A stretch of DNA of 64,000 nucleotides, from the NCBI GenBank assembly GCA_963725655.1, contig CAVRYY010000003.1, positions 806,001 to 870,000 of the forward strand, read 5' to 3'. Positions 52,501 through 61,755 of this stretch are shown here, one piece after another. How positions within the stretch are numbered: the stretch's first letter is position 1; each line of letters opens with the position of its first letter. Made by a program: the position numbers and the translations under genes. This stretch comes from CAVRXT01 sp963725655 (GTDB lineage: Bacteria; Acidobacteriota; Terriglobia; Acidiferrales; UBA7541). The notes under the pieces were generated by a model, which was not told the origin of the DNA, did not search any database, and was given only the letters and a program-made list of their open reading frames with translations.

Positions 52501-54954
52501 CTATTCGAAGGCCTGCATGGTTTTCGCCATGTGCCGCAACTTGGCGTCGACCAAGCCAAAAACGCTCGCTGGGTCATACTTTCCGTGCTCATCCCGCTCG
52601 CCGGCGCTCACTCCGGTGAGCAGCTCGATGCCTTCCGCGACGCTGCTTACGGTCAAGATTCGGAATCGTTTGTTGGCCACGGCTTCGACTACATCGTCGC
52701 GCAGCATCAGGTCTTCCACATTCTTCGCGGGAATCAGCACGCCCTGCGCGCCGGTTAGCCCCGCGCCCAGCCGGCAGACATCGTAGAAGCCCTCGATCTT
52801 TTGATTTACCCCGCCGATCGGCTGGATGTCGCCTTGCTGATTGACGGAACCGGTCACGGCCAACTCCTGGCGGATCGGCAAACCGGAAAGCGCCGAAAGC
52901 AGCGCGTAGACCTCGGACGAACTCGCGCTGTCGCCATCAATCCCCGAATACGATTGCTCGAAACACAAACTTGCCGCCAGCGATAACGGTTTATCCTGCG
53001 CAAACGTTTGCCGCAGATACCCCGCGATGATCTGCACACCCTTGTCGTGAAATCGCCCGCTGAGGTTCGATTCGCGTTCGATGTTGATGATCCCGGTTTT
53101 GCCCAAGGCCACCGAAGCGGTGATGCGTACTGGCTTGCCAAACGCGTATCCGCCGGTTTCGAGAACGCTCAGGCCATTCACCTGGCCGGCGCGGTCGCCG
53201 GTAGTGTCAATGAACAGCATGCCTTCATCGATCAGGTCGCGAATCTTGGTCTCGGTGAGATTGTGGCGCTCGACTTTTGCATCCAGCGAGCGGCGCACGT
53301 GTTCGACGGTAACCAGGTCTTCCCTGGCGTTCCGCGCGACGTAGCAGGCTTCGCGCGCGACGTCAGCAATCTCGAAGAACCGCGCGGTGATTTTTCCCCG
53401 GCGCCCCGCCTTGCGAACGCCGTACTCCATCAGCGCGGCCACGGCGGTGCGGTCAAACGCGCAGAGCTGCTCATCTTCGCTGAGCTTGCGCAGGCGGCCG
53501 GCAAAATGGCGCAGCACGCCGTCGCTCCAGCGCATTTCTTCGTCGAACTCCACACGCATCTTGAAAATCTTTTTGAAGTCGTCTTCGAATTCGTACAACA
53601 TTTCGTAGAGATCGCGGTCGCCCACCAGGATGATTTTCACTTTGGTGGCGATCGATTCCGGCTTCATCGAAGAAGCGCTGAACGGAAAGAACATGTCGAG
53701 CGGCTGGATCTCCAGGAGCCCGTGGTTCAGGGTCCGTTTCAGCGTCCGCCACACCCCGGCCTCGGTGAGCACGTCCAGCGCGTACATTACCAGGAATCCA
53801 CCGTCGGCGCGCAGCAGCGATCCGCCCCGCAAATCCATAAAATCGGAGCTCCACCCGCCGCGGGCGTCGTAACTGCGGTGAATGGTGCCGAAGAGGTTGG
53901 CGTAGGTCGGGGTGGTTTCGAAAATCACTGGGCAGTTTTCTTGCTCGCCGTGCGCCAGGATTACGTTCACCCCGTACACGCGAAAGGGATCGCGGTCGCC
54001 GCGATCCAGCTTCAGGCTTCCGCCGCCTTCGGAAGGCGGCTGCTGGTCTTCTTCGCCTTCCCGCTCTTTGAAGGGCTCGAGGTTATCGAGGACGTGGTGG
54101 CGGACTTCCTCGAGGTATTCGTCGGTCTGTGGGTTCGGGTATTTCTCCTTCAGCTCTTCGATGACGCCGTCCACCAGCACCGACGCCGCTTCCTGCTCGA
54201 GGTAGCTCATTTCGCTGGCCAGCTCGCGCGAAAGGGCCAGGGTCTTGCGGTACACCACGGTGAACTCTTGGCGGAACTGATCGTACTTCCGCTCGATCTC
54301 TTCGGCGGCCAGCGCCTCGAGCTTTCCGTCCTGCACCATTTTGGGGATCTCTTCGATCGGCACCATTGCGCCTTCGATCATCGGGAAAATCTCGGGCAGC
54401 GCCACCGCGCCCACCTGCATGCGTCCCAGCGCAAACTGGTCGCGCGCGATCCGCCGCGTGAAATCGTCCATCAGCTCCTTTTCGCGCAGCGTAAACCGCT
54501 CGACGATCCGCGCTTTCTGGCGCTGAAACGGATCGCCCTCGAAGACCTGGGGAATTCGCCGGCGCAGGAATTCGATGCCGGATTCCACTTCTTTCCGGAA
54601 CGCGTTGGCCTGCCCTCGCGGCAAGGTGAGCAGCCGCGGGCGGTCGGGATTCTTGAAATTGTTGACGTAGCAGCGGTCTGGCGAAAGCTCCGTCTGCGGG
54701 CGCATCTCCTCCACCATCCGCACGATCATGCCGCCGCGGCTGGTGCCCGAAAGGCCGCAGACGAACACGTTGTAGCCCGACGCGGTGAGTTCCACCCCCA
54801 TGCGCAACGCGCGCAGGGCGCGATCCTGACCCATTTCTCCGACGGAGATCTCGGCTTCGGCGGTGGTGGCAAACGGAATATCCGCGGGATCGCAACGCCA
54901 GCGAAGCTGGGCGGGCGCTAATCCTTCCGGCAATAGTTTTCTGTGGTCGGTCAT
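52501..54954 (-). CDS. Lon-family ATP-dependent protease with degenerate P-loop
   Basis: An 817-residue protein of the bacterial LonB-like/YcbZ group (AAA_32 plus S16 domain). The N-terminal P-loop-like sequence reads GLSGTSRGG at residues 67-75 where GPTGTGKT is expected, so the usual Lys/Thr are Arg and Gly. A Walker-B-like region and an AAA lid follow, then a long helical insert. The C-terminal S16 protease domain has the Ser in DGDSASSSE (about 674) and the downstream Lys in IGGVNQKIEG, and the SLAASLCFEQSYSGIDGD stretch; the dyad is intact. It is likely ATP-independent or weakly ATP-dependent. It starts 15 bases after the AI-2E-type permease gene stop. Confidence 0.92.
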   Translation of the reverse strand: MTDHRKLLPEGLAPAQLRWRCDPADIPFATTAEAEISVGEMGQDRALRALRMGVELTASGYNVFVCGLSGTSRGGMIVRMVEEMRPQTELSPDRCYVNNFKNPDRPRLLTLPRGQANAFRKEVESGIEFLRRRIPQVFEGDPFQRQKARIVERFTLREKELMDDFTRRIARDQFALGRMQVGAVALPEIFPMIEGAMVPIEEIPKMVQDGKLEALAAEEIERKYDQFRQEFTVVYRKTLALSRELASEMSYLEQEAASVLVDGVIEELKEKYPNPQTDEYLEEVRHHVLDNLEPFKEREGEEDQQPPSEGGGSLKLDRGDRDPFRVYGVNVILAHGEQENCPVIFETTPTYANLFGTIHRSYDARGGWSSDFMDLRGGSLLRADGGFLVMYALDVLTEAGVWRTLKRTLNHGLLEIQPLDMFFPFSASSMKPESIATKVKIILVGDRDLYEMLYEFEDDFKKIFKMRVEFDEEMRWSDGVLRHFAGRLRKLSEDEQLCAFDRTAVAALMEYGVRKAGRRGKITARFFEIADVAREACYVARNAREDLVTVEHVRRSLDAKVERHNLTETKIRDLIDEGMLFIDTTGDRAGQVNGLSVLETGGYAFGKPVRITASVALGKTGIINIERESNLSGRFHDKGVQIIAGYLRQTFAQDKPLSLAASLCFEQSYSGIDGDSASSSEVYALLSALSGLPIRQELAVTGSVNQQGDIQPIGGVNQKIEGFYDVCRLGAGLTGAQGVLIPAKNVEDLMLRDDVVEAVANKRFRILTVSSVAEGIELLTGVSAGERDEHGKYDPASVFGLVDAKLRHMAKTMQAFE

Positions 54955-54969
54955 GTTTTTGGAGAACTT

Positions 54970-56061
54970 CTACACTGTTACCCGATGGCGTTTCCCGGCA
55001 CGCGGTCTGGCGATCTTGTGCCCATTCGGTTGGCGCTCGGAGTATATATCGAAGATGGTCACCGCGGTGGCCACGACGATCGGTCCCAGCACGATTCCCA
55101 ACGTCCCGAATACGCTGATGCCGCCCACCACGCTGATGAAGATTACCAAGCCGCTCAGCTCCGACCGCTCACCGATCAACCATGGACGCACGACGTAATC
55201 CACGGTCACCACCACCGCGACGCCTACCACAATCACGAAAATCCCCCAGCCGATGTGCCGATGGGTCATCAGCCAGATCGCGCCGGGCACCCAGACGATC
55301 GATGATCCCACCAGCGGAATCAGCGAGGCGAAGGCCATCATCACTCCCCAGAAGACCGGCGCGGTGATTCCCGCGATCCCAAACGCCAGGCCACCCACTA
55401 CGCCGTGGATGGCGGCGGCCACCAGAGTGGAGGTGACGCTGGCAAAAATCAGGTCGCGCCCTTCGCGGATCATTCGCTCGCGGTGGGATTCTTCGAACGG
55501 CAGAAATGCGCGCAGCGTTTTCACCAACGCATCGCCGTCGCGGAGCAAATAAAACAGCGAGAAGATGGTAACGAAGAGGGCGAACAGGAATCGTGCCACG
55601 TGGCTCAGCACCAAGCCCATGCTGGCGGCCGCCGCTCCGGCTACCTTCTCGCCGGCGGTTTGTACACGCTGGGCAATGTCGTCCGAACTTAGCTCAGGGA
55701 CATGCACCTGCAACCACGCCCATCCGCGTGACAGAGCGGGCACGTGTCCGCCGGAGACTGCGCTGTGGACCGCCTGGGCGGCTTGAACCGCCTGGCGCAC
55801 AAACGCCGTCGCGACCAGCCCCGCAGGCACAATCAGAATCAACGTAATGATGATCGTGCTCGCCGCCGCTGCGGCCGAATTTCCCCAGTGGTTCGCCAGG
55901 CGTTCGTGCCACGGATAGAAAACCACGGTGAGTACCGCCGCCCACGCGAGCGGTCCGAAAAAGGGATGAAACACTAGAAACACCAAATAGCCAATCATGA
56001 GCACGACGGCATAGAAAATCAGATTGGCGAGTCGGTTGTCGGTAATGGGCTCAGGAATCAT
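54970..56061 (-). CDS. AI-2E family permease-like membrane protein
   Basis: A 363-residue protein of the AI-2 exporter (TqsA/PerM/UPF0118) family. The ATG at 56061 is chosen because the first helix begins about residue 10; an in-frame ATG at 56091 adds 10 residues. Three N-terminal helices (NLIFYAVVLMIGYLVFLVFH, PLAWAAVLTVVFYPW) precede a hydrophilic part (about 95-145) and a C-terminal block of five helices with GGLAFGIAGITAPVFWGVMM and ASLIPLVGSSIVWVPGAIWL. The family exports small molecules; the substrate is unknown. The gene is 15 bases upstream of the Lon-like gene. Confidence 0.9.
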   Translation of the reverse strand: MIPEPITDNRLANLIFYAVVLMIGYLVFLVFHPFFGPLAWAAVLTVVFYPWHERLANHWGNSAAAAASTIIITLILIVPAGLVATAFVRQAVQAAQAVHSAVSGGHVPALSRGWAWLQVHVPELSSDDIAQRVQTAGEKVAGAAAASMGLVLSHVARFLFALFVTIFSLFYLLRDGDALVKTLRAFLPFEESHRERMIREGRDLIFASVTSTLVAAAIHGVVGGLAFGIAGITAPVFWGVMMAFASLIPLVGSSIVWVPGAIWLMTHRHIGWGIFVIVVGVAVVVTVDYVVRPWLIGERSELSGLVIFISVVGGISVFGTLGIVLGPIVVATAVTIFDIYSERQPNGHKIARPRAGKRHRVTV

Positions 56062-56160
56062 TTTAGAAATGGCCGTCCGTTGGGACGGCACACAGACAGA
56101 TAGTGGGAATTTCAGTTTTTGTCAATGCCAGGGTAACTGTAGGCTTCGGCGCGAAGACCA

Positions 56161-56667
56161 CTAGGCCGAAACGGTGCTGGCGGCATGCTCGCGATAGAAG
56201 GCGAACAGGTCGGTGGAGACGCCTTTGGCGCCTAGCTGACGCAGCATGGTGGTGATTTGGCCGCGGTGATAGGTCCCATGGTTCACCACGTGCTGCAGGA
56301 TATGCCAAAGAACCTCTGCGTTAGCGCTCGCGTCGAGCCTGCGGAAATGGACGATGCGCTCGAGGTCGTTGCCCGAAAGCGACGCGGCGTACCCGCGCAG
56401 GTCGATGGAATCCCAGTGCGCCACCACCGCGTCCAGAGTTGGAAAATCGCTGCCGGGCTGAAATTTTGCCGGCGATGTGCCGTGGCAGCGCTCCAGCCAT
56501 ATCCATTCCGCCAGCATGATATGCACCATGGTGTCGCGCACGGAAGGGAAGCTCGATCGCAGGTCGCGCGTAAACTGCTCGGGAGTAAGCGCGCGGCAGG
56601 CGTCGATGATACGGCGATTGGCCCAGCGGTTGTAATCGCACAGCGTCTGGACTTCTTGAAGAGTCAT
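56161..56667 (-). CDS. DinB-family protein, second copy
   Basis: A 168-residue DinB/YfiT-type protein. A GGGAGGA ribosome site lies five bases before the ATG. The helix bundle has the first metal His in VRDTMVHIMLAEWIWLER and the closing His pair in VNHGTYHRGQITTMLRQLGA, so metal binding is plausible. Function unknown. It is transcribed with the same strand as the next large gene, but 33 bases beyond that gene's stop. It is only distantly similar to the DinB protein at 41,232. Confidence 0.87.
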   Translation of the reverse strand: MTLQEVQTLCDYNRWANRRIIDACRALTPEQFTRDLRSSFPSVRDTMVHIMLAEWIWLERCHGTSPAKFQPGSDFPTLDAVVAHWDSIDLRGYAASLSGNDLERIVHFRRLDASANAEVLWHILQHVVNHGTYHRGQITTMLRQLGAKGVSTDLFAFYREHAASTVSA

Positions 56668-56700
56668 CGTATCCTCCCGGGAAGGGATTGCAAGTTCGTT

Positions 56701-59700
56701 CTAAGCGCTCCCGGCGGGAACGGGCAAGTGAGGTTCCACGCCGCGCCAGCCCACCGGGCGGCCGCGTACGGCTTCCTTCAAGGCGCGGAAGAGGACGACG
56801 TACATCATCTGGCGGTAGTAGAAGCGCTGAATCAGCAGCGGCGCCAGCAGGGTCCAGTCTTCGTGGCGCTCCAGTGCGAAGGCCACCACGCAGGTGAAGA
56901 AATCGATCAGCATGAACGCGGCGAAAAAAATCAGCGAACGCTCCACGTCCTGTGCCGTCCAGAGCTGCGGCAGCCGGGTGATGCGGAGCTGCGCCAGCCC
57001 CCAGAGGACCACCGAGAGAACGAATAGAAGGTCGATCACCGGGGAGATCAGCGGGAGCATGATTTGAAACAGGAAAACGTTGGGCAGCGCGACCAGTCCC
57101 AGCGAGCCGTACTTCTTCCGGCCGAGCGTGTCGCGATGCTTCCAAACAGCCTGCAGGGTGCCGAAAGTCCAGCGGAAGCGCTGCTTGATCAGCGCCTCGG
57201 CGGTGTCCGGCACTTCGGTGCGTCCAATGGCGTCCTCGTCGTACAGAATTTTCCAGCCGCGGCGGCGGATGGTGAGAGTCAGATCAGTATCTTCGGCGAC
57301 GGTGTCGCCGGAAAATCCTCCGCAGGAACGCATCAGTTCGGCGCGCCAGGCGCCTACTGCGCCAGGAACCACCGGAATGCAATTGAGCAAATCGAATGCG
57401 CGCTTTTCCAGATTCTGGCTGGTGATGTATTCGAGCGCCTGCCAACGGGTGAGCCAGCGATCGCGATTGCGGACCTTCACATTCCCCGCCACCGCGCCCA
57501 CCTTCGGATCGGCAAAATGGCGCACCAACAAAGTGATCGCGTTGGGCTCGACGATGGTGTCGGCGTCGATCGATACCACGATCTCTCCGGTGGCCGCGGC
57601 CAAACCGTTATTCAGCGCCGCGGGCTTTCCGCGATTGGTCTGCGAAAGCAGGCGAACCCGGGGATCGCCTGCAAATCGAGAAACCACCAGCTCGGAGGTG
57701 CGATCGGAAGAGCCATCGTCGATCACCAGGATTTCCAGCGGCGTATAGGTGGAAGCCAGCGCCGACGTAACGGTGTCGACGATGACTGATTCTTCGTTGA
57801 ACGCCGGAATCAGTACGGTTACCGACGGCTTATATTCTGGATGATCCAACGGGGCGGCGCGCATTTTCTCCGCCAGCGCCAGCAGTCCGATAATCAGGGC
57901 TCGGCCGCTCACCAGCAAAATTCCGGCGATGAAAATGTAGGCGATACCCAGCCGGAGCCAGTGAAACAACTGGAAAATGAGAGCATCGGCGCGCGCAAAC
58001 AGCCACTCCTGATGAGTGAGGCTGGGCATCACTTGCGCGCGAGTTTGCCCCAGGAGATCGGAAACCTGCACGAATTGGTAGCCCTTGGCGCGCAGAGCGT
58101 CGATCACGCGCGGCAGAGCGGCGACGGTGTTGGCGCGGACGCCACCGCCGTCATGCATCAGCACGATGTTGCCTTTGCCCGGCTGCGTTTGCTCGACAAT
58201 GCGCTGGACGATGGTGTCTACCGGGGGCGGCGCGCCGCCACCTGCTTCGCCCCAATCGTGCGGATCGATCATCGCGCCGACGATGATGTACCCCATGGAT
58301 TGTGGAATCGGCAGTTTGTCGATTTCGCTGGCCGTTTCCGGCTGGTGATCGATGCCGTACGGCGGGCGAAAGAGCAGCGTCTTCACGCCCAGACTGCTTT
58401 CCAGGAGTCGTTCCGTCAGATTCAGTTCCAACTGGAACTGCGTTTTCGAGATCAGCTCCATGTCCGGATGGGTGAAGGTATGATTTCCGATTTCGTTACC
58501 TTCGTTGAACTCGCGGTGAAGGAGTTCCGGATAGCGGTCGGCCTCTTCGCCGATCACGAAGAAAGCGGCGGGAACGTGCTTCTGTTTCAGGATGTTCAAT
58601 ATTTGCGGCGTGAATTCGGGATCGGGTCCGTCATCGAAGGATAGGGCAATCTTGTTGGGCGAAGCGCCCATTTGATCGATGCGCCAGGAAAGCGGATAGG
58701 TGACGAAGGTTTCGTCGGTGAAAGTATCGGATTCCTCGTCGTAGTCGAAGGTGCGCTTGCCCGGTTCCGGACCGTTGGTGATCTTCCAGATGTCGCCGGC
58801 GCCTTCCAGGATCAAGTCATAACCCGGAGGGACGTCGGCCATTTTCGCGCGAATGGCGTCAGTGGGGTGGGTGGCGTCCCAGATATTCCAGATCGATTGG
58901 TCCTCCTGGCCCAGGCGCCACATGGCGGTTCCTTGCACGCCGGCCCGTTCGGCGGCGCGCATTTCGTTGTAGGCGGTGATGCCGTCCAGCATCCAGACTT
59001 CGTGGTCGACGTTATTTTCGTCGGAGTAGGAGTAATGCAAATTCAGGGTGTCGGAATCGAATTCCGGCGGGGCTTCGGATTCGACGGAGGTGACGATCGC
59101 TTGTTGAAACGTATAGGCGGCGGCTACCGGATGCGGGTTGGCCCTGGATTTGACCGGCCAATCGTACGCGTAGCTGGCGATGCCCATAACGATTTTTTCC
59201 GCGGGGACCATGGTAAGAATGGTTTTCAGGTTGTGCAGATACCAGTCCTGAGCGGTGATCGGGCCGGGTTCTGAGGTCACCCAATGCTGGTCGTAGTTCA
59301 TCAAGATAATGGCGTCGGCATGTTGCGCGATGGTTTTGTAGTCGTAGCTCCAGTCGGCGGCGGGCAGCGCGACCATCAGCTTTAGGTTCTGGGTGTGAAG
59401 CCGCGCCGCCAGCTCCGCCACGAACGTCCGAAAGTCGTCCTGACTCTTTTCCGGGACTTCTTCGAAGTCCAGCACCACTCCGGGCTGATGTTGCGCCACG
59501 ACGAAATTGAAAAGCGAGGTTTCCAGATTCTTGCGCGCCGCCGGATGCGCCAGCATCAACGCCATTTCCGCGGTATGCCACACCGTTCCGTCGGAGTTTT
59601 GCAGAAGCGTCATCACCGGGATTTCCGTTCCGACCGACTTCATCCAGTCGAAGAGCTTGGCGTCCTGGGAGATATCCAGTCGGCCATCCGCTGAGATGCA

Positions 59701-60078
59701 TTGCAGACCTTCCGGGATCAGTAAGTCGATATCGTGATAATGCTGCTGCAGGGAAGCGAGACTAGTGGCATCCGAAGCGACGTAGAACGCGGCGCGCAGC
59801 GGATCGTAATTGGCGGGAACCTTGCCGAGAGATGCCACCCGGCGCAGGCGGCGCTGCTTTACGCCCGTAGTCTTCAGCCCCAGACTCCTGCGAATGGCGT
59901 GCAGCGGCGGGCGGTAATCCGGCAATAGCTTGGGGAGCTGCGGGCGCAGAATCACTACGTTAATCACGAAGGCGATCAGCAGCAGCGTCATCACCGCGCC
60001 GGAAAGCTCCATGGCGCGGCGGGTGTGCCGCCAGCGGCGGCTCTGCTCATCGTAAAAAATGGGCTTGCGTTCAACCAT
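56701..60078 (-). CDS. Three-domain exopolysaccharide protein: GH18-like, CE4 deacetylase and GT2 synthase
   Basis: A 1,125-residue membrane protein joining three enzymes. A TM helix (about 24-44) is followed by a GH18-like domain (about 90-430), where the catalytic motif reads VVLDFEE (Glu206/Glu207). A CE4 (NodB) polysaccharide deacetylase (about 465-690) keeps SFDDGPD, NHTFTHPD (metal His) and RPPYG plus the His of VLMHDGGG. After a helix at about 705-732 comes a processive GT2 domain (about 750-1040) with DDGSSD, DADT, TVAEDTD and QRFRW, then about four membrane helices. The layout puts GH18 and CE4 outside and GT2 inside. It combines what separate PgaC- and PgaB-like proteins do in PNAG systems; the product is inferred to be a GlcNAc-type polymer. 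A GT39-type gene diverges from it. Confidence 0.92.
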   Translation of the reverse strand: MVERKPIFYDEQSRRWRHTRRAMELSGAVMTLLLIAFVINVVILRPQLPKLLPDYRPPLHAIRRSLGLKTTGVKQRRLRRVASLGKVPANYDPLRAAFYVASDATSLASLQQHYHDIDLLIPEGLQCISADGRLDISQDAKLFDWMKSVGTEIPVMTLLQNSDGTVWHTAEMALMLAHPAARKNLETSLFNFVVAQHQPGVVLDFEEVPEKSQDDFRTFVAELAARLHTQNLKLMVALPAADWSYDYKTIAQHADAIILMNYDQHWVTSEPGPITAQDWYLHNLKTILTMVPAEKIVMGIASYAYDWPVKSRANPHPVAAAYTFQQAIVTSVESEAPPEFDSDTLNLHYSYSDENNVDHEVWMLDGITAYNEMRAAERAGVQGTAMWRLGQEDQSIWNIWDATHPTDAIRAKMADVPPGYDLILEGAGDIWKITNGPEPGKRTFDYDEESDTFTDETFVTYPLSWRIDQMGASPNKIALSFDDGPDPEFTPQILNILKQKHVPAAFFVIGEEADRYPELLHREFNEGNEIGNHTFTHPDMELISKTQFQLELNLTERLLESSLGVKTLLFRPPYGIDHQPETASEIDKLPIPQSMGYIIVGAMIDPHDWGEAGGGAPPPVDTIVQRIVEQTQPGKGNIVLMHDGGGVRANTVAALPRVIDALRAKGYQFVQVSDLLGQTRAQVMPSLTHQEWLFARADALIFQLFHWLRLGIAYIFIAGILLVSGRALIIGLLALAEKMRAAPLDHPEYKPSVTVLIPAFNEESVIVDTVTSALASTYTPLEILVIDDGSSDRTSELVVSRFAGDPRVRLLSQTNRGKPAALNNGLAAATGEIVVSIDADTIVEPNAITLLVRHFADPKVGAVAGNVKVRNRDRWLTRWQALEYITSQNLEKRAFDLLNCIPVVPGAVGAWRAELMRSCGGFSGDTVAEDTDLTLTIRRRGWKILYDEDAIGRTEVPDTAEALIKQRFRWTFGTLQAVWKHRDTLGRKKYGSLGLVALPNVFLFQIMLPLISPVIDLLFVLSVVLWGLAQLRITRLPQLWTAQDVERSLIFFAAFMLIDFFTCVVAFALERHEDWTLLAPLLIQRFYYRQMMYVVLFRALKEAVRGRPVGWRGVEPHLPVPAGSA

Positions 60079-60089
60079 CGAAGCGTTCC

Positions 60090-60118
60090 AAGCTAGCGGT
60101 CCGCTGTTGTGGTGTCAA
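60090..60118 (-). promoter_or_regulatory. Sigma-70-type promoter of the three-domain polysaccharide gene
   Basis: On the minus strand a perfect TTGACA (60113-60118) is followed by a 17-base spacer and TAGCTT (60090-60095), 11 bases before the ATG at 60078. The -35 box overlaps the start codon of the divergent GT39-type gene. Confidence 0.45.
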
Positions 60119-61578
60119 TGGCCGCTCCCATTCGATTCTCTAAATTGTCGTTGTTCGCCGCTCTCGCACTGCTATGCGGCTTGGCGTTGCGATTATTTTT
60201 CATGTTCCGGTTTCCGTTCAGCCACGCCGACGACAGTGAATTTTACATCCAGTTCGCCCGCAACTGGGTCGACCACGGCGTCTACGGCATTTGGGTCAAC
60301 GGTCAACTCACGCCGCTCGATATGCGTGCGCCTGGTTATCCTGCTTTTCTGGCAGGCGTCGCCGCGCTTTTCGGGCGGTCGCTTCGCGCGATCGCGATCG
60401 TACAGGCCTTTGTGGACGTAGCGACATGCTTGCTGATTGCGGGGATGGCCGCGCTCCTCGCACCAGATAAGTCTCGCCGCCGGGTTGCCATGGCGGCTTT
60501 ATGGCTGGCTGCACTGTGTCCCTTTACATCCGATTATACCGCAGCGGTGCTCACTGAGACGCTGGCGATTTTCCTCACCGCGCTCGCGCTGATTGTCTTC
60601 TGCGAGACCCCGGCCTTTAGCGACGCCCCAGCGCAGCAAGCGCAGGCTGAAGGAGTTGACCCGCAGTCAGCCGAGACCGCCAACCGGGCTCCTTTCCGCG
60701 GTGCATTCGCGAATCGGTGGTTCCTGGGAGGTATCGTGGTGGGCTTTGCGACACTGGTGCGGCCCGAATCGCCGTTAATAGCCGCCAGCGTCGCGCTGGC
60801 GCTCTGCATTCGCTGGTGGAGACCGCAGCATTGGCGAAAGCTAATCCTGGCCGGAGTGTGGATGGCGCTGGGAGTGGTCCTGCCGCTGATGCCTTGGGCG
60901 GCTCGCAATTGGAGCACACTTCACGAAGTGCAGTTCCTTGCGCCTCGCTACAGCCAAATGGAAGGCGAAATTCTTCCCAAGGGGTTTTACGCGTGGACGC
61001 GGACGTGGCTGTGGCGCTTTCGCGACGTCTACCTGGTTACGTGGAAACTGGAAACCGAGCCCATTTTTATCGAAGACATCCCGCCCACGGCGTTTGACTC
61101 ACCGGACCAGCGCACTCGCGTGGAGGACTTGCTCGCCGAGCACAACGACGATCTCGCTCTGACTCCGGAGATGGACGACGCATTCGGGCAACTGGCCCGC
61201 GAACGCGTGGCGCTCCATCCGATTCGAACCCAGGTGCTGATGCCAAGTCTTCGGGGGCTGACCTTGTGGTTCACTCCGCGCATCGAGCTGCTGCCGTTTA
61301 GTGGGAATCTGTGGCCGGTGCGCTTCCACTGGCAGGACGACCCGGTGGACTTTTCAGGGACCGTCGGGCTGTTTGTACTCAACATCGCGTACGTAGGCAT
61401 GGCGCTGGCAGGACTTTGGCTGGCGCGCCGCAAACCGGCAGCGATTCTGCTGGTCGCCTTCATTGTGCTGCGCACCGCATTCTTCACCCAAATAGAAACG
61501 CCGGAACCGCGCTACGTTCTGGAGTGTTATCCGGCGATTATCGCGCTAGCCGCGCAGCTTTGGTCCCGTTCTGTGTAA
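60118..61578 (+). CDS. GT39-type (ArnT/PMT-like) membrane glycosyltransferase
   Basis: A 486-residue protein with about ten membrane helices. The first loop after helix 1 has the acidic pair in HADDSEFYIQFARNWVDHGV, which fits the lipid-sugar binding site of GT39/dolichyl-phosphate-mannose transferase-like enzymes (family knowledge). Helical segments such as VVGFATLVRPESPLIAASVA and LILAGVWMALGVVLPLMPWA follow. These enzymes move a sugar from a polyprenyl carrier to a target outside the membrane. The start is taken at ATG 60118; GTG codons at 60109 and 60112 are alternatives. It is divergent from the three-domain polysaccharide gene, with 39 bases between starts. Confidence 0.85.
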   Translation: MAAPIRFSKLSLFAALALLCGLALRLFFMFRFPFSHADDSEFYIQFARNWVDHGVYGIWVNGQLTPLDMRAPGYPAFLAGVAALFGRSLRAIAIVQAFVDVATCLLIAGMAALLAPDKSRRRVAMAALWLAALCPFTSDYTAAVLTETLAIFLTALALIVFCETPAFSDAPAQQAQAEGVDPQSAETANRAPFRGAFANRWFLGGIVVGFATLVRPESPLIAASVALALCIRWWRPQHWRKLILAGVWMALGVVLPLMPWAARNWSTLHEVQFLAPRYSQMEGEILPKGFYAWTRTWLWRFRDVYLVTWKLETEPIFIEDIPPTAFDSPDQRTRVEDLLAEHNDDLALTPEMDDAFGQLARERVALHPIRTQVLMPSLRGLTLWFTPRIELLPFSGNLWPVRFHWQDDPVDFSGTVGLFVLNIAYVGMALAGLWLARRKPAAILLVAFIVLRTAFFTQIETPEPRYVLECYPAIIALAAQLWSRSV

Positions 61579-61755
61579 CCGTTTACCGCGCCGTTCCCGG
61601 GCCCTGGTTGGGTTAGCGTAGATGCCGAGTCGTGTGGTAATCTCTCGCCATCGTATGCTCCGTTGCCGCGGAAGTAGCCCGGTTTCCTGAGTGAGTGCAG
61701 GCACCGCCTCCCCGGTAATGGAGTCGCAACGAGCCACCCTCATTGCGGAGTTGCC

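Noticed and set aside
53008..54921. A 637-codon open frame antisense to the Lon-like gene
   Set aside because: It mirrors the third-position GC bias of the true gene on the other strand, contains no recognisable domain, and the Lon-like gene is clear.
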